Shown: positions 53,413 through 61,213, counted from the first letter of the stretch. The stretch: 64,000 nucleotides of DNA from Bradyrhizobium sp. MOS002 (GCF_003020115.1 NZ_PYFX01000002.1:62001-126000), one strand, 5' to 3'. The notes: a model not told the origin generated them from the sequence alone. Numbers and translations are program-made.

Positions 53413-54747
53413 TCACCCCACCACGATCTCCCCCGCCTCGCCTCCAGACCCAACACCCGCATGCGGCGGCACCGGCATCGGCACCGTCACATACTCCTTC
53501 GGCAGATTCACCGGCCGATAGCCCGGCTCCACCGCCATCCGCTTCAATACGCTCTCGTGCACATGCGCGCCGTCGGGGATGGGGCGCGGTTCGCAGTCGG
53601 GGATGTAGAAACCCAAAAACACCTTCCGCTCCGGCCATTCCTTGTAGGTCGCGCTCTTGGGCAGATACTCCAGCACGCGCCAGGGCGCCGTCATCGAATC
53701 ATGCAGCGCGCCCGTCTTGCCGGTGTAGGCCGGCTCCACGTATTGGAACGGCGAGTTCTTGCGCTGGATGCCCCAGGCGAGCTGGTTCACCGTGCGCGGG
53801 TTGAAGTTCAGCCCCGCCTTGGTCGCCTCCTCGATCATCCAGAGCAGCGGATATTTGGACTCGCCGCTCTCGGCTTCCGGATAGCCGCCGCCGACGTCGC
53901 AATGCACGCCGGCGAACCACACCTGCAAAATGTCCTGCGGCTCCTTCTTCTCGTCGGGCACATAACGGTTGCGCCAGTAATCCTGCGGCTCGTCATACTG
54001 CTTGAGGCGGAACATGCAGCGCCGTTCGTCGATCGCGATCGCCTGGCGGAAGATGTTGACGCTGGGATTGCGCAGCGTGAAGGCGAGCTCCTCCAGGCTG
54101 AACACGAAGAAGAAATTGTCGCGCCGCGGCACGATCACGCTCGCCACCGTGTCCCAGACGCCGATGAAGTGGATGGTCGGCCAGCGCGTCGATGTGATGC
54201 GCGCGAATTGCGCGGCAAGGTCGAATGCGTCCTTCGGCAGCGGGCCGCTCTCGTCGATGGCGACGTCCTTGAGGTCCTCGATGTCGTTGCCGCGCCCGGT
54301 GCCGGAATATTGCTTGTAGGCGACGAGGCCACTGCCTGCGAGGTTGGCCTGCTCCGGCGAGATCAGGCCGATCTTGTGGATCAGCCCCGCCAGCACGCGA
54401 ACCGTGTAGGCCCCACGCGAAAAACCGAACAGGTAAATCCTGTCGCCGGGCGCGTAGTGCTCGACCAGGAAGCAATAGGCGCTGAGCACATTGTCATCGA
54501 GCCCGTAGCCGGTGGCGAGCCCCAGCACCAGATTGACGTTGGCCTTGAGCCGGTGCCACGTCGACGGCTCCGTCACCGTGCCGACGCCGGGATCGTAGAA
54601 CACCATCTGCCGCGGCTGCGTCTTGTCGGTCTTGCGCAGGCAGCGATAGAGCTTCAGGACGTTGGAGATGTTCTCCGAGATCTCGTTGCCGGTGCCGTCA
54701 CAGCAGATGACGAGGTTCTTCGGCTCGGATTTTGGTTCGTGCTCCAC
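53413..54747 (-). CDS. DUF2235 alpha/beta-hydrolase-like protein (T6SS lipase-effector relative)
   Basis: A 444-residue DUF2235 protein. The N-terminal KNLVICCDGTGNEISENISN and the nucleophile motif LFGFSRGAYTVR (Gly-x-Ser-x-Gly) are typical, as are VGTVTEPSTWHRL and WFAGVHCDVGGGYPEAESGE with a likely catalytic Asp/His. DUF2235 is the core of Tle1 type VI secretion phospholipases, but no secretion or immunity gene is nearby, so a housekeeping hydrolase is as likely. A 50-base piece of this gene type recurs at 57354. Confidence 0.88.
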   Translation of the reverse strand: MEHEPKSEPKNLVICCDGTGNEISENISNVLKLYRCLRKTDKTQPRQMVFYDPGVGTVTEPSTWHRLKANVNLVLGLATGYGLDDNVLSAYCFLVEHYAPGDRIYLFGFSRGAYTVRVLAGLIHKIGLISPEQANLAGSGLVAYKQYSGTGRGNDIEDLKDVAIDESGPLPKDAFDLAAQFARITSTRWPTIHFIGVWDTVASVIVPRRDNFFFVFSLEELAFTLRNPSVNIFRQAIAIDERRCMFRLKQYDEPQDYWRNRYVPDEKKEPQDILQVWFAGVHCDVGGGYPEAESGESKYPLLWMIEEATKAGLNFNPRTVNQLAWGIQRKNSPFQYVEPAYTGKTGALHDSMTAPWRVLEYLPKSATYKEWPERKVFLGFYIPDCEPRPIPDGAHVHESVLKRMAVEPGYRPVNLPKEYVTVPMPVPPHAGVGSGGEAGEIVVG

Positions 54748-54837
54748 GGTACGCCCCTCCCGGTGATGCTACCCGGGCGAGTATAGCGGAAAAGGGCGGG
54801 GAGGGAGAGACGACGGTGATGCTGGGCGCAGTGCCTG

Positions 54838-54992
54838 CTCTCCCTCGCCCCGCTTGCGGGGAGAGGGTGGGGTGAGGGGGAGTCTCCGCAGGCGAGGTGA
54901 GAGATGGACTCGCGGAGAGCCCCCCTCACCCGGAATGCGCGCGTTCCGCGCGAATTCCGACCTCTCCCCGCACGCGGGGCGAGGTGAAGAAG
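54838..54992. repeat. Composite palindromic repeat (family G)
   Basis: Left arm CTCGCCCCGCTTGCGGGGAG plus AGGGTGGGGTGAGGGGG; right arm CCCCTCACCC... CCTCTCCCCGCACGCGGGGC. About 155 bases, between the DUF2235 gene and the small basic protein gene, both on the minus strand. Confidence 0.7.
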
Positions 54993-55025
54993 CACCGCTC
55001 CGCGGCGATTGCTTTGATCCGCCCC

Positions 55026-55157
55026 CTACTTCTTCTTCTGACCGATCTCCGGCTGCCACGCCGCATCCTTGCGGCTTGGCGCTGCGACGCTGGTCTTGAT
55101 CTTGTCCTTCTTCGGCTTCTTGGTCTCGCGATTGCTGCGTTGCTGTCCCTTGGCCAT
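55026..55157 (-). CDS. 43-residue lysine-rich small protein
   Basis: A short gene reading MAKGQQRSNRETKKPKKDKI followed by KTSVAAPSRKDAAWQPEIGQ and KKK. The ATG is preceded by AGGAGGAGA at ideal spacing, one of the best ribosome sites in the window. The protein is highly basic and probably disordered, so it may bind nucleic acid; function unknown. Similar tiny basic proteins are widespread in rhizobia (recalled, not checked). Confidence 0.75.
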   Translation of the reverse strand: MAKGQQRSNRETKKPKKDKIKTSVAAPSRKDAAWQPEIGQKKK

Positions 55158-55527
55158 GACGTCGTCTCCTCCTGGGTTTCGAGTTCGTCCGCGTGCGAGA
55201 TCGGCGCTGCAATGGTCGCTGGCGGGCTACGAGATACATCGCCCAAGCCTTTGAATATCGGCCATTGAAGATCGCCGCCGCGCACACGAGGCGCGAAAGA
55301 TGCAGCGCAACATCGACGCGCGGCAATTGCGTGAGCTGCGCTGACGTGGTCGAGCGTACGCCCGCGCTATGCCGATTGCGAGGACTAAAACGCCGCGCGC
55401 GAGTGCGCGCGTGGGCCTTAAGTGTCGGCCCGCGCTGACATAAAGCTGGCTATTGCCGCGCAACAGGCGCATGGTTCGCCACAGCTGGTGTCGGTTGGGG
55501 CCCCTTCTTTGCGAAAGGCAGGCGCGC
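55158..55527. other. Intergenic region with a possible small-gene remnant
   Basis: This stretch of 370 bases has no supported gene. One plus-strand frame around 55260-55343 reads IEDRRRAHEARKMQRNIDAR then QLRELR and a stop, and looks coding-like but lacks a start and follows a stop codon; it may be a relic. Confidence 0.35.
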
Positions 55528-55785
55528 ATGACCATCCGCTCGCGGCGAGAGACCATCACCTTCAAGCATCCATTCCACATCCGCGGCCTCGAGCGTCAGT
55601 TGCCGGCCGGCGCCTATGAGGTCGTCACCGACGAGGAGATGATCGAGGGCCTGTCCTTCGCGTCCTATCGCCGCGTCGCCACCATGATCACGGTGCCCTC
55701 CGAAGGCGTGCGCGGTGCGACGGAAATGCTGTCGATCGGCTCGGTCGACCTGGCGGATGCCCAACGTATCGACGCGAGTGCCTGA
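55528..55785 (+). CDS. Small hypothetical protein
   Basis: An 85-residue protein starting MTIRSRRETITFKHPFHIRG, with VVTDEEMIEGLSFASYRRVA and a C-terminal MLSIGSVDLADAQRIDASA. No known domain was recognised, although the layout (short beta-rich, 'DEE..EGLSF.AY') is of a type often seen beside small rhizobial genes. It is followed after 1 base by the next hypothetical gene, so they form an operon. Confidence 0.7.
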   Translation: MTIRSRRETITFKHPFHIRGLERQLPAGAYEVVTDEEMIEGLSFASYRRVATMITVPSEGVRGATEMLSIGSVDLADAQRIDASA

Positions 55786-55786
55786 A

Positions 55787-56083
55787 ATGACTGACATCCC
55801 GGTCGATCTCGACGCCCATCGCGGCATGGCCGCCCAGAAGGCAACCGATCTGCGCCGCGCGCTGGCCGATGTCGAGGCCCAGGTCAGGGAGCTGCGCGAG
55901 CGCGAGGCCGATCTCGAAAACCGCATGATGTCGGTGCCGGCCGCGTCCTGGCCGGAGGCCGCCGTGAAGGCCCGCCATCTGCTCAACCTCTATGCCGCGG
56001 GCCTCCCCACCGAGGACACCCGCCACCGCGCGCTGGTCGCCGCGCTGTTCGACGATTTCGCAAGACTGAACGGCGACGGCTGA
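55787..56083 (+). CDS. Small coiled-coil hypothetical protein
   Basis: A 98-residue protein starting MTDIPVDLDAHRGMAAQKAT. Residues ~18-47 form a heptad-rich helix (DLRRALADVEAQVRELRERE), followed by WPEAAVKARHLLNLYAAGL. No family was recognised. Its start lies next to the stop of the previous gene, implying co-translation. Confidence 0.7.
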   Translation: MTDIPVDLDAHRGMAAQKATDLRRALADVEAQVRELREREADLENRMMSVPAASWPEAAVKARHLLNLYAAGLPTEDTRHRALVAALFDDFARLNGDG

Positions 56084-56100
56084 AGGCAAGCCACTCAGGC

Positions 56101-56153
56101 GTCGTCCCGGCCTAGTGCGCAATTGCGCACGGGGGGCCGGGACCCATAACCAC
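56101..56153 (+). repeat. Family A half repeat, AATT variant, unpaired
   Basis: Left half only, with GTGCGCAATTGCGCAC at 56115-56130 and CCATAACCACCGAAG after it. The expected right half is absent; the DUF1488 gene starts 119 bases further on. Confidence 0.8.
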
Positions 56154-56271
56154 CGAAGTCAGTTGTCGTGCACCCTCGTGCCACAGCGTGCTTCGATCAC
56201 GCCGACCGGCGTCCCCCGCGCGCCATCGCGCACAAGGCCGGCACGACGCCCGGACGCAAAAGGAGTACCCC

Positions 56272-56550
56272 ATGCCACTCACCACCAGCCGCTTCATCGG
56301 CCACGACCAGGACCGCGGCATCGTCCAGTTCTCGATGCAGGACGGCAGTAAGGAGATCGCCTGCGCGATCTCGACCTCCGCCATGGACGACCTCGAGCGC
56401 GGCCCACGCGCCAGGCCCAGCGAGCGCGAAGAGCAGTTCACGCGCCTGCGCGAACGCATCGAAGCCTGCACCGGACGCAAATATCAGGCGACGGAGTTCG
56501 AAGGCACCCCGCCGGGGATCGTGCTGCGGAGCATTGATTTTCGGGGGTAG
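56272..56550 (+). CDS. DUF1488 family protein
   Basis: A 92-residue protein starting MPLTTSRFIGHDQDRGIVQF with AAAAGGAG upstream. The features RGIVQFSMQDGSKEIACAIS and the C-terminal FEGTPPGIVLRSIDF fit the DUF1488 family, small proteins of unknown function found in rhizobia and some gammaproteobacteria. A decayed copy lies at 57110, beyond the lipoprotein gene. Confidence 0.8.
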   Translation: MPLTTSRFIGHDQDRGIVQFSMQDGSKEIACAISTSAMDDLERGPRARPSEREEQFTRLRERIEACTGRKYQATEFEGTPPGIVLRSIDFRG

Positions 56551-56561
56551 GGCGAGGGCGC

Positions 56562-56942
56562 CTACTTCGGCGGTTCCTGCGGCTTGCCCTGGAATTGAAT
56601 GTTGCACTTCTTTGCGATCGAGGCCTGTTCGACCGCAATCAACTGTCCCTTCATCTGCGCAAGTTCGGCCGCGGCCTGTTTGTCGCCGCCAACCAGGAAC
56701 GCCGCGGGCCAGAACACAACGACGGCAACGCCCGTTACGACCTGATCCTTGGTGCGCTGGCTGTCCTGAACGCCGGAGAGGGTCGCAGCTCTAGCGGATA
56801 CCGACTGCGCCTCGAGCGCGAGCTGCTGGCAGTTGTATTGTTGATATTGCACCGGCGAGACGTAAGCCGCCGTGATGTCAGATGAAGACGACGCGCAGCC
56901 AGAAAGTGCGGCCGCAAGGACCGCCAGGCCCAAAATACGCAT
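56562..56942 (-). CDS. Small lipoprotein
   Basis: A 126-residue lipoprotein starting MRILGLAVLAAALSGCASSS; the lipobox LSGC puts the acylated Cys at 16. The mature part has VQYQQYNCQQLALEAQSVSA and a short hydrophobic segment GVAVVVFWPAAFLVGG, followed by KGQLIAVEQASIAKKC. It resembles the family of small lipoproteins annotated near phage or cell-envelope genes but no function is known. It converges on the DUF1488 gene. Confidence 0.75.
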   Translation of the reverse strand: MRILGLAVLAAALSGCASSSSDITAAYVSPVQYQQYNCQQLALEAQSVSARAATLSGVQDSQRTKDQVVTGVAVVVFWPAAFLVGGDKQAAAELAQMKGQLIAVEQASIAKKCNIQFQGKPQEPPK

Positions 56943-57109
56943 TAGAAGGATCCCCCCGGAAAGTTGCACAAAAGCGCAACCAGTGCGGGTGATCAATAAG
57001 ACCTTGGCTTAGCTAGTAGCACTACGGGGTGGCTCGTTGCGCGGTGGCAAGTGATGGAACGACATCTGAGTCTTGGATCGTCGCCACGTCGCATGAACGT
57101 CTGGGCACT

Positions 57110-57320
57110 CTCTCTGCAGGAAGGCACGAAGGAGATCGCCTGCGCGATCTCGACCTCCGCCATGGACAACCTCGAGCGCGGCCCGCGCGCCAGGCCGAAG
57201 AGCAGTTCATCCGCCTGCGCGAGCGCATCGAAGCCTGCACCGGACGCAAATATCAGGCGACGGAGTTCGAGGGCACGCCGCCAGGGATCGTGTTGAGGAG
57301 CATGATTTTCGGGGGTAGGG
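57110..57320 (+). pseudogene. Decayed second copy of the DUF1488 gene
   Basis: The reading GTKEIACAISTSAMDNLERG then shifts frame to EEQFIRLRERIEACTGRKYQ and FEGTPPGIVLRSMIF, both nearly identical to the intact DUF1488 protein at 56272. The frameshift is a 10-base loss around 57193 relative to the intact gene, and the 5' third is missing. It lies at the left edge of the low-GC island. Confidence 0.85.
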
Positions 57321-57353
57321 GGAGCGGGTGGCCTCACGCATCAGTTGCGGCAG

Positions 57354-57403
57354 CGTCGGTCTTGCGCAGGCAGCGATGGAGCTCCAGGACGTTGCAGCTG
57401 TTC
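57354..57403 (-). pseudogene. Fragment of a DUF2235 gene
   Basis: Fifty bases match 54625-54674 in the intact DUF2235 gene at 46 positions (direct comparison). Translated on the minus strand it gives NVLELHRCLRKTD against NVLKLYRCLRKTD. The rest of the gene is absent. Confidence 0.75.
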
Positions 57404-57438
57404 TATGCTTCTCAGCCGGCCGCAACATTTCAGTTGTA

Positions 57439-59139
57439 CTACCTGCGCCTCAGCATCTGGGCAAAATACGGCTTCATGTGCCGCGCAACGGCCTCATAGT
57501 TGTCTCGACTGAGCAGTCTGTATTTGTCTTCGGTTCTTATCGTGTGACCATGATACCGCACGCCGTGTAGACCGACTGTTCCAAGGATAATTTGCGTGCC
57601 CGCTGGAGCACCATTCAGGCATGCTTCGATCATACGCGCAGCATTCTCGGGGTCTTGGTCTTGCTGCACCGGCGTATCAATCACAAGGGGGCACGAGGCT
57701 GAACCGGTTGGAGAATGCATCGTATGGATGAATGCCAAATAATAAGCAAGCAGAGCCCGGGGAAGGTCGCTGCCGGTCTCACTGATCGAACAGTCGATTC
57801 TCTTATAGCCCTTCTCAGATAATTTTGGCACCTTCAGCTGCGTCACAAAACTCTTCATATGAGAGAAGTAGCGATCCTTTATTGGCTTTTGGTTCTTCGT
57901 GTTCTCATACGATTTCATAGTGAGTTGAGCTTCATCGGACTTCGCATCTAGCCCGCCTATCGTAGCGTCTAAGTCACGGTGCTCTTCGGTCAGCGCTATG
58001 TCTACCAGACGCTCACTTTCTCCTGCGATCAGGTCGCGAAGCTTCAATTCACCCCGTTCCTCGTCAAGCAAGGCGTTGATGCGTTGAATATTTTCAGTGA
58101 ACGTTCCAAACTTGCGGCGTTGAGAAATGATCTGTTCGTCGATGACATCGATTTCATGCTGAACTTCTAATAATAGACTGCGACACGACTCAGCATCCGA
58201 GACAAGGCCGAACTTGTTCGAAAAATCGTTCGTGTGAATTGTTCCGCAAGTCGGACAAACGATCTCAGGATCTGCTGAATCGCGAAGGAATTCGTAGTCG
58301 GCATCAAGCTCCACCAAGGCATTCGACGCCAATTCCTTTTGTTCTAGAAGCGCCATGCGCTTAGAGCTCAGGTCAGACAGAACACGTTGAACAGCATCTT
58401 GGTGCCGTTGCAGTTCTTCGCATTCGTTCAATAGTGCCGTCACTTGTTCGCCAAACGACGCCGGGACTAGATCAAATCGTATGCTTTGCCGTTCGCGATT
58501 CCTCAGTCGCTTGCCTGCGCGGTCCAGTGCGCGCTTCTCTACTTTGAGGTTATCCTTCGCTCTCTCTGCTTCTAACTTCAAGCCTTTGGCCACGTAATAT
58601 TCATTCGGCAATAAGCCGGCGTGAAAGTAAGACACGTCATGTCGATAACCTTCAAACATCTGAAGGCGCGCGAACGAACTCCAGGTCTTTAGCCAGCCGA
58701 TGTCTTGGTCAATATAAAAGGGCAGGAAGCAATACGCCGGCGGCGGGACTACTTGGTCACCGCTTCGATTCTGCAATGTCAGCCTGAAGTCGAGAAGTTC
58801 GGCCAACTGAGGCGCAACCCTGTCCGTAACGCTAGAGGCTTCCCAAACCATTTGCCCACTTTGGTCGAAGAGCCCGAAGAAGCTTCCTGTTCGCAGGATG
58901 CTGTAAGAATCTTGGTTGACCGTAAAATCTAGAAGCAAGTCTACCTTGAGCGATTGCCAGTCAGAGCTGACTTTATAGGCGTCGGCTCCAAAGGCAGCGT
59001 AAATCGACTTTATCAAACATGACTTGCCTGTATCATTTTCGCCGAGCACTACCGTTGTCTTCGAGTCGAACTTCACGACTCTCGCCGACTTCTCGAGCTC
59101 GGAGCACAGATACAGTTTTTGAAATCGCAAGCTTTTCAT
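57439..59139 (-). CDS. SMC/Rad50-like ATPase, LmuB-like subunit of a Lamassu-type defence system
   Basis: A 566-residue ATPase with split nucleotide-binding halves around a coiled coil. Walker A is GENDTGKS (33-40); Walker B is LVIDTP (485-490), followed by VQQDQDPEN. The central part (~185-400) is largely helical with one CPTC at 295-298, as in a Rad50 zinc hook. No plain LSGGE signature; DLPRALLAYYLAF (458-470) stands in its place. The start overlaps the end of the DUF4297 gene by ATGA. In Lamassu, an SMC-like protein senses foreign DNA and controls a nuclease partner. GC content is about 48 percent (28 of 60 in 57901-57960) against ~65 percent outside, a sign of transfer. Confidence 0.85.
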   Translation of the reverse strand: MKSLRFQKLYLCSELEKSARVVKFDSKTTVVLGENDTGKSCLIKSIYAAFGADAYKVSSDWQSLKVDLLLDFTVNQDSYSILRTGSFFGLFDQSGQMVWEASSVTDRVAPQLAELLDFRLTLQNRSGDQVVPPPAYCFLPFYIDQDIGWLKTWSSFARLQMFEGYRHDVSYFHAGLLPNEYYVAKGLKLEAERAKDNLKVEKRALDRAGKRLRNRERQSIRFDLVPASFGEQVTALLNECEELQRHQDAVQRVLSDLSSKRMALLEQKELASNALVELDADYEFLRDSADPEIVCPTCGTIHTNDFSNKFGLVSDAESCRSLLLEVQHEIDVIDEQIISQRRKFGTFTENIQRINALLDEERGELKLRDLIAGESERLVDIALTEEHRDLDATIGGLDAKSDEAQLTMKSYENTKNQKPIKDRYFSHMKSFVTQLKVPKLSEKGYKRIDCSISETGSDLPRALLAYYLAFIHTMHSPTGSASCPLVIDTPVQQDQDPENAARMIEACLNGAPAGTQIILGTVGLHGVRYHGHTIRTEDKYRLLSRDNYEAVARHMKPYFAQMLRRR

Positions 59140-60263
59140 AGCTGCGCGTTCGCAGGTTGCGGATTAGCCGCTTGAAGCGCTCCTGACGGGTCATGTGTGA
59201 ATACCTCGTATATAATCATCACTTTGAGACGGGCCGATTTGAATAGTGGAAGGGCGGCCATCGCAAATGGCTCTACTGATGGATAAACTTTAGCTACGAG
59301 TTCTTGCAGTTGCAGGCTAAGGCTTGAGCAAGCGTCGATCTCGACTCGGATCTTGTCGCGCACGAGATTTACGGCAAGGTCATTCGAGTCCAGCGCGACG
59401 GCTCGGTATCGCTTCCACTCGCGTGACAGCTCTGCGACGGACAGAACATCTGAAAGATCGAGGTGGATCGCGATTTCGTTCCAGGGGGGCGTGCTATGTG
59501 CAAGTTCAATCGCTTTTAGCCAGCCGTCTACCTGGTCTTTGGTTATGGATTTGCGCCTGACCAATTCATCAAAATCACGTATTGACCCGGTGTATTTCGA
59601 GCGCAGACGGCATTCCTCCACGATTGTTTTGTAGACGCTGTCGGGATTGAACTCTATTGGGCCGAGTTGGCCGTGAACGAATTCGACTAGCTTGCCTTTG
59701 ATGTGCGCTGAGCTGTCCTGCAGACTCAAATCGGCTCTGACGAAATGCAGGAGCTTGTCAACGGTAGTTGCCGAGGCCGTAGGATATTCCGCCTGCAGCT
59801 TCGTGGTTAGCTCGGCAAGTGTATTCGGCTGTGCATCCGACATATCGCAGTCTGTCGCCGCGGCGTCGAAGAACTGACAGGGGACATTAGACACGAACGC
59901 AAGTCTAACTGTTTCGTTCGGGAAAATGGCGTAGTTCGAATAGAGTTTGCCGACATGGGACGGCAAGAGGCCATTGTTCGGATCGTTCTTCCGCTTTTTT
60001 CGATTGGTGAGCTCCGTCAGAGTCCAATGGCCTTTTGACTTAGTCTTCACTTGATAGAAGGAGGCATTTGTGGGGTCGGAAGAACTATTGAGTAGGACAA
60101 TGTCATCATGAAACTCGAACGAAATTGCGTAGTCGGAACCTGTCGCGTGGTGCGCAAAAATCAGCGTCAGGCCCCATAGTGCCTGATAGTCGTAGCGCTG
60201 AGCGCCGGTCTCTCCCGATTTCTCTCGCTGCGGCTCCGCAACAAGCCTATCCGCAAATGGCAA
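59136..60263 (-). CDS. DUF4297 (Cap4-type) nuclease, LmuA-like effector of a Lamassu-type defence system
   Basis: A 375-residue protein whose N-terminal ~110 residues form a PD-(D/E)xK nuclease of the DUF4297/Cap4 kind: GETGAQRYDYQALWG, then E50 and D53-D54 (FEFHDDIVLL) and Q71-x-K73 (FYQVKTK), followed by GHWTLTEL. The remaining ~260 residues carry no known domain and probably bind the ATPase. Together with the overlapping SMC-like gene this is the two-gene LmuA-LmuB layout. No third (LmuC-like) gene lies between or beside them. Low GC like its partner. Confidence 0.85.
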   Translation of the reverse strand: MPFADRLVAEPQREKSGETGAQRYDYQALWGLTLIFAHHATGSDYAISFEFHDDIVLLNSSSDPTNASFYQVKTKSKGHWTLTELTNRKKRKNDPNNGLLPSHVGKLYSNYAIFPNETVRLAFVSNVPCQFFDAAATDCDMSDAQPNTLAELTTKLQAEYPTASATTVDKLLHFVRADLSLQDSSAHIKGKLVEFVHGQLGPIEFNPDSVYKTIVEECRLRSKYTGSIRDFDELVRRKSITKDQVDGWLKAIELAHSTPPWNEIAIHLDLSDVLSVAELSREWKRYRAVALDSNDLAVNLVRDKIRVEIDACSSLSLQLQELVAKVYPSVEPFAMAALPLFKSARLKVMIIYEVFTHDPSGALQAANPQPANAQL

Positions 60264-60430
60264 AACGCCCTCGTGCTTAAAAGCCGCTAAGGCACTCTAA
60301 TGAGAATGCTTCTATAACAACTATTACGAGCATATTCGTGCGGTGAACGATATCGTTAAATAGTTGGGTAGCTGCGTTCTCTTGGTGTCGCAGAATTGGA
60401 GCGCGAATTGGTTGCAGCGCGGAGCCTCCC
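60264..60430. promoter_or_regulatory. AT-rich upstream region of the defence operon
   Basis: Contains the promoter of the nuclease-ATPase operon, e.g. runs such as TTCTATAACAACTATTACG. Chromosomal GC resumes near 60370, which marks the right edge of the island. No integrase, tRNA or direct repeat was seen here. Confidence 0.45.
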
Positions 60431-60466
60431 AAAAACAAAAACGGCCGGATCTTCCGATCCGGCCGT
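60431..60466 (-). terminator. Intrinsic terminator of rpmB
   Basis: A perfect 11-base stem (ACGGCCGGATC / GATCCGGCCGT) with loop TTCC; on the minus strand it is followed by TTTTTGTTTTT. It is a textbook terminator for the upstream rpmB gene. Confidence 0.9.
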
Positions 60467-60531
60467 CACGCAAAACTCTTCCGGCTAAGCCTACGCCTCG
60501 CGACGCAAGCCCCCGCCCAATCCGAAAATTC

Positions 60532-60843
60532 TTAGCTCGCCTTCTTCGCCGGCGCGGGAGTCGGGCCGACCTTCTTCTGGATGGCGCGCTTCAGCTCGAG
60601 GGCGCGCGGCGACAGCACGGCGGCCTTGGCCTTGAGCAGGAAGGGATCGAGGCCGCCATTGTGGTCAACGCTCTTGATCGCGTTGGTGGAGACACGCAGG
60701 CGCACGTTGCGGCCCAGCGCTTCGCTGATGAAGGTCACGTTGACCAGGTTCGGCAGGAAGCGGCGCTTGGTCTTGATGTTGGAGTGGCTGACCGTGTGGC
60801 CGACCTGGGGGCCCTTGGCCGTCAATTCGCAGCGGCGAGACAT
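60532..60843 (-). CDS. rpmB: 50S ribosomal protein L28
   Basis: A structural protein of the large ribosomal subunit. The 103-residue protein starts [20 protein letters not shown] and includes [20 protein letters not shown] and the basic middle [15 protein letters not shown]. The C-terminal [14 protein letters not shown] tail makes it longer than the E. coli protein, as usual in Alphaproteobacteria. TTGAGGATTTTACC precedes the start. It lies immediately right of the island. Confidence 0.95.
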   Translation of the reverse strand: MSRRCELTAKGPQVGHTVSHSNIKTKRRFLPNLVNVTFISEALGRNVRLRVSTNAIKSVDHNGGLDPFLLKAKAAVLSPRALELKRAIQKKVGPTPAPAKKAS

Positions 60844-60963
60844 GGTAAAATCCTCAATCTTTCCCAACGATGTGCGGCCGCCATTCGGGGCGCCACGGGC
60901 AAATTCTCTGTCCTTGCAGGGAGCGGGCGGACGTATAGGGGGGAAGGGGCGGGACGTCAAGGC

Positions 60964-60985
60964 GACGGGCCGTTTTTGGCCCGTC
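60964..60985. repeat. Hairpin upstream of rpmB
   Basis: GACGGGCC-GTTTTT-GGCCCGTC, an 8-base perfect stem between rpmB and the following family B repeat. It may be a remnant of another repeat family. Confidence 0.4.
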
Positions 60986-61040
60986 GTCCCGGGGCGCGCG
61001 AGAGCGCGAAACCGGGATCTCGAGCGGCATATAAAGCGCT

Positions 61041-61213
61041 GTCATCGCCCGGCTTGCCGCCTTCGCTGAAGCTTCGGCGGGCCGAGCACCGGTGTGGGCC
61101 TCGGCGTAGCCTTGGCGGAGCCGGGACCGGGCGATCCAGTACGCCGAGCTGGTGCGGCTGACCAGAGGGGCCGCGGCGTACTGGATGCCCCGGTCAAGCC
61201 GGGGCATGACAGC
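61041..61213. repeat. Family B composite repeat with an insertion inside its left hairpin
   Basis: Compared with the copy at 62834 the left hairpin (ATCGCCCGG...CCGGGCGAT) holds about 69 extra bases (~61056-61124) rich in its own inverted sequences, e.g. GCTGAAGCTTCGGC. The right hairpin ATGCCCCGGTCAAGCCGGGG is intact. It lies between rpmB and the DUF3108 gene. Confidence 0.75.

Noticed and set aside
53413..54747. Type VI secretion effector module
   Set aside because: The DUF2235 protein resembles Tle1 lipases but no VgrG, PAAR, chaperone or immunity gene is nearby.
57439..60263. Three-gene Lamassu or DdmABC system with a middle (LmuC/DdmB) gene
   Set aside because: The nuclease and ATPase genes overlap by 4 bases and no further low-GC gene lies on either side.
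60264..60531. tRNA gene as integration site of the defence island
   Set aside because: The short stretch beside rpmB does not fold into a cloverleaf and has no conserved T-loop sequence; the strong stem here is the rpmB terminator.
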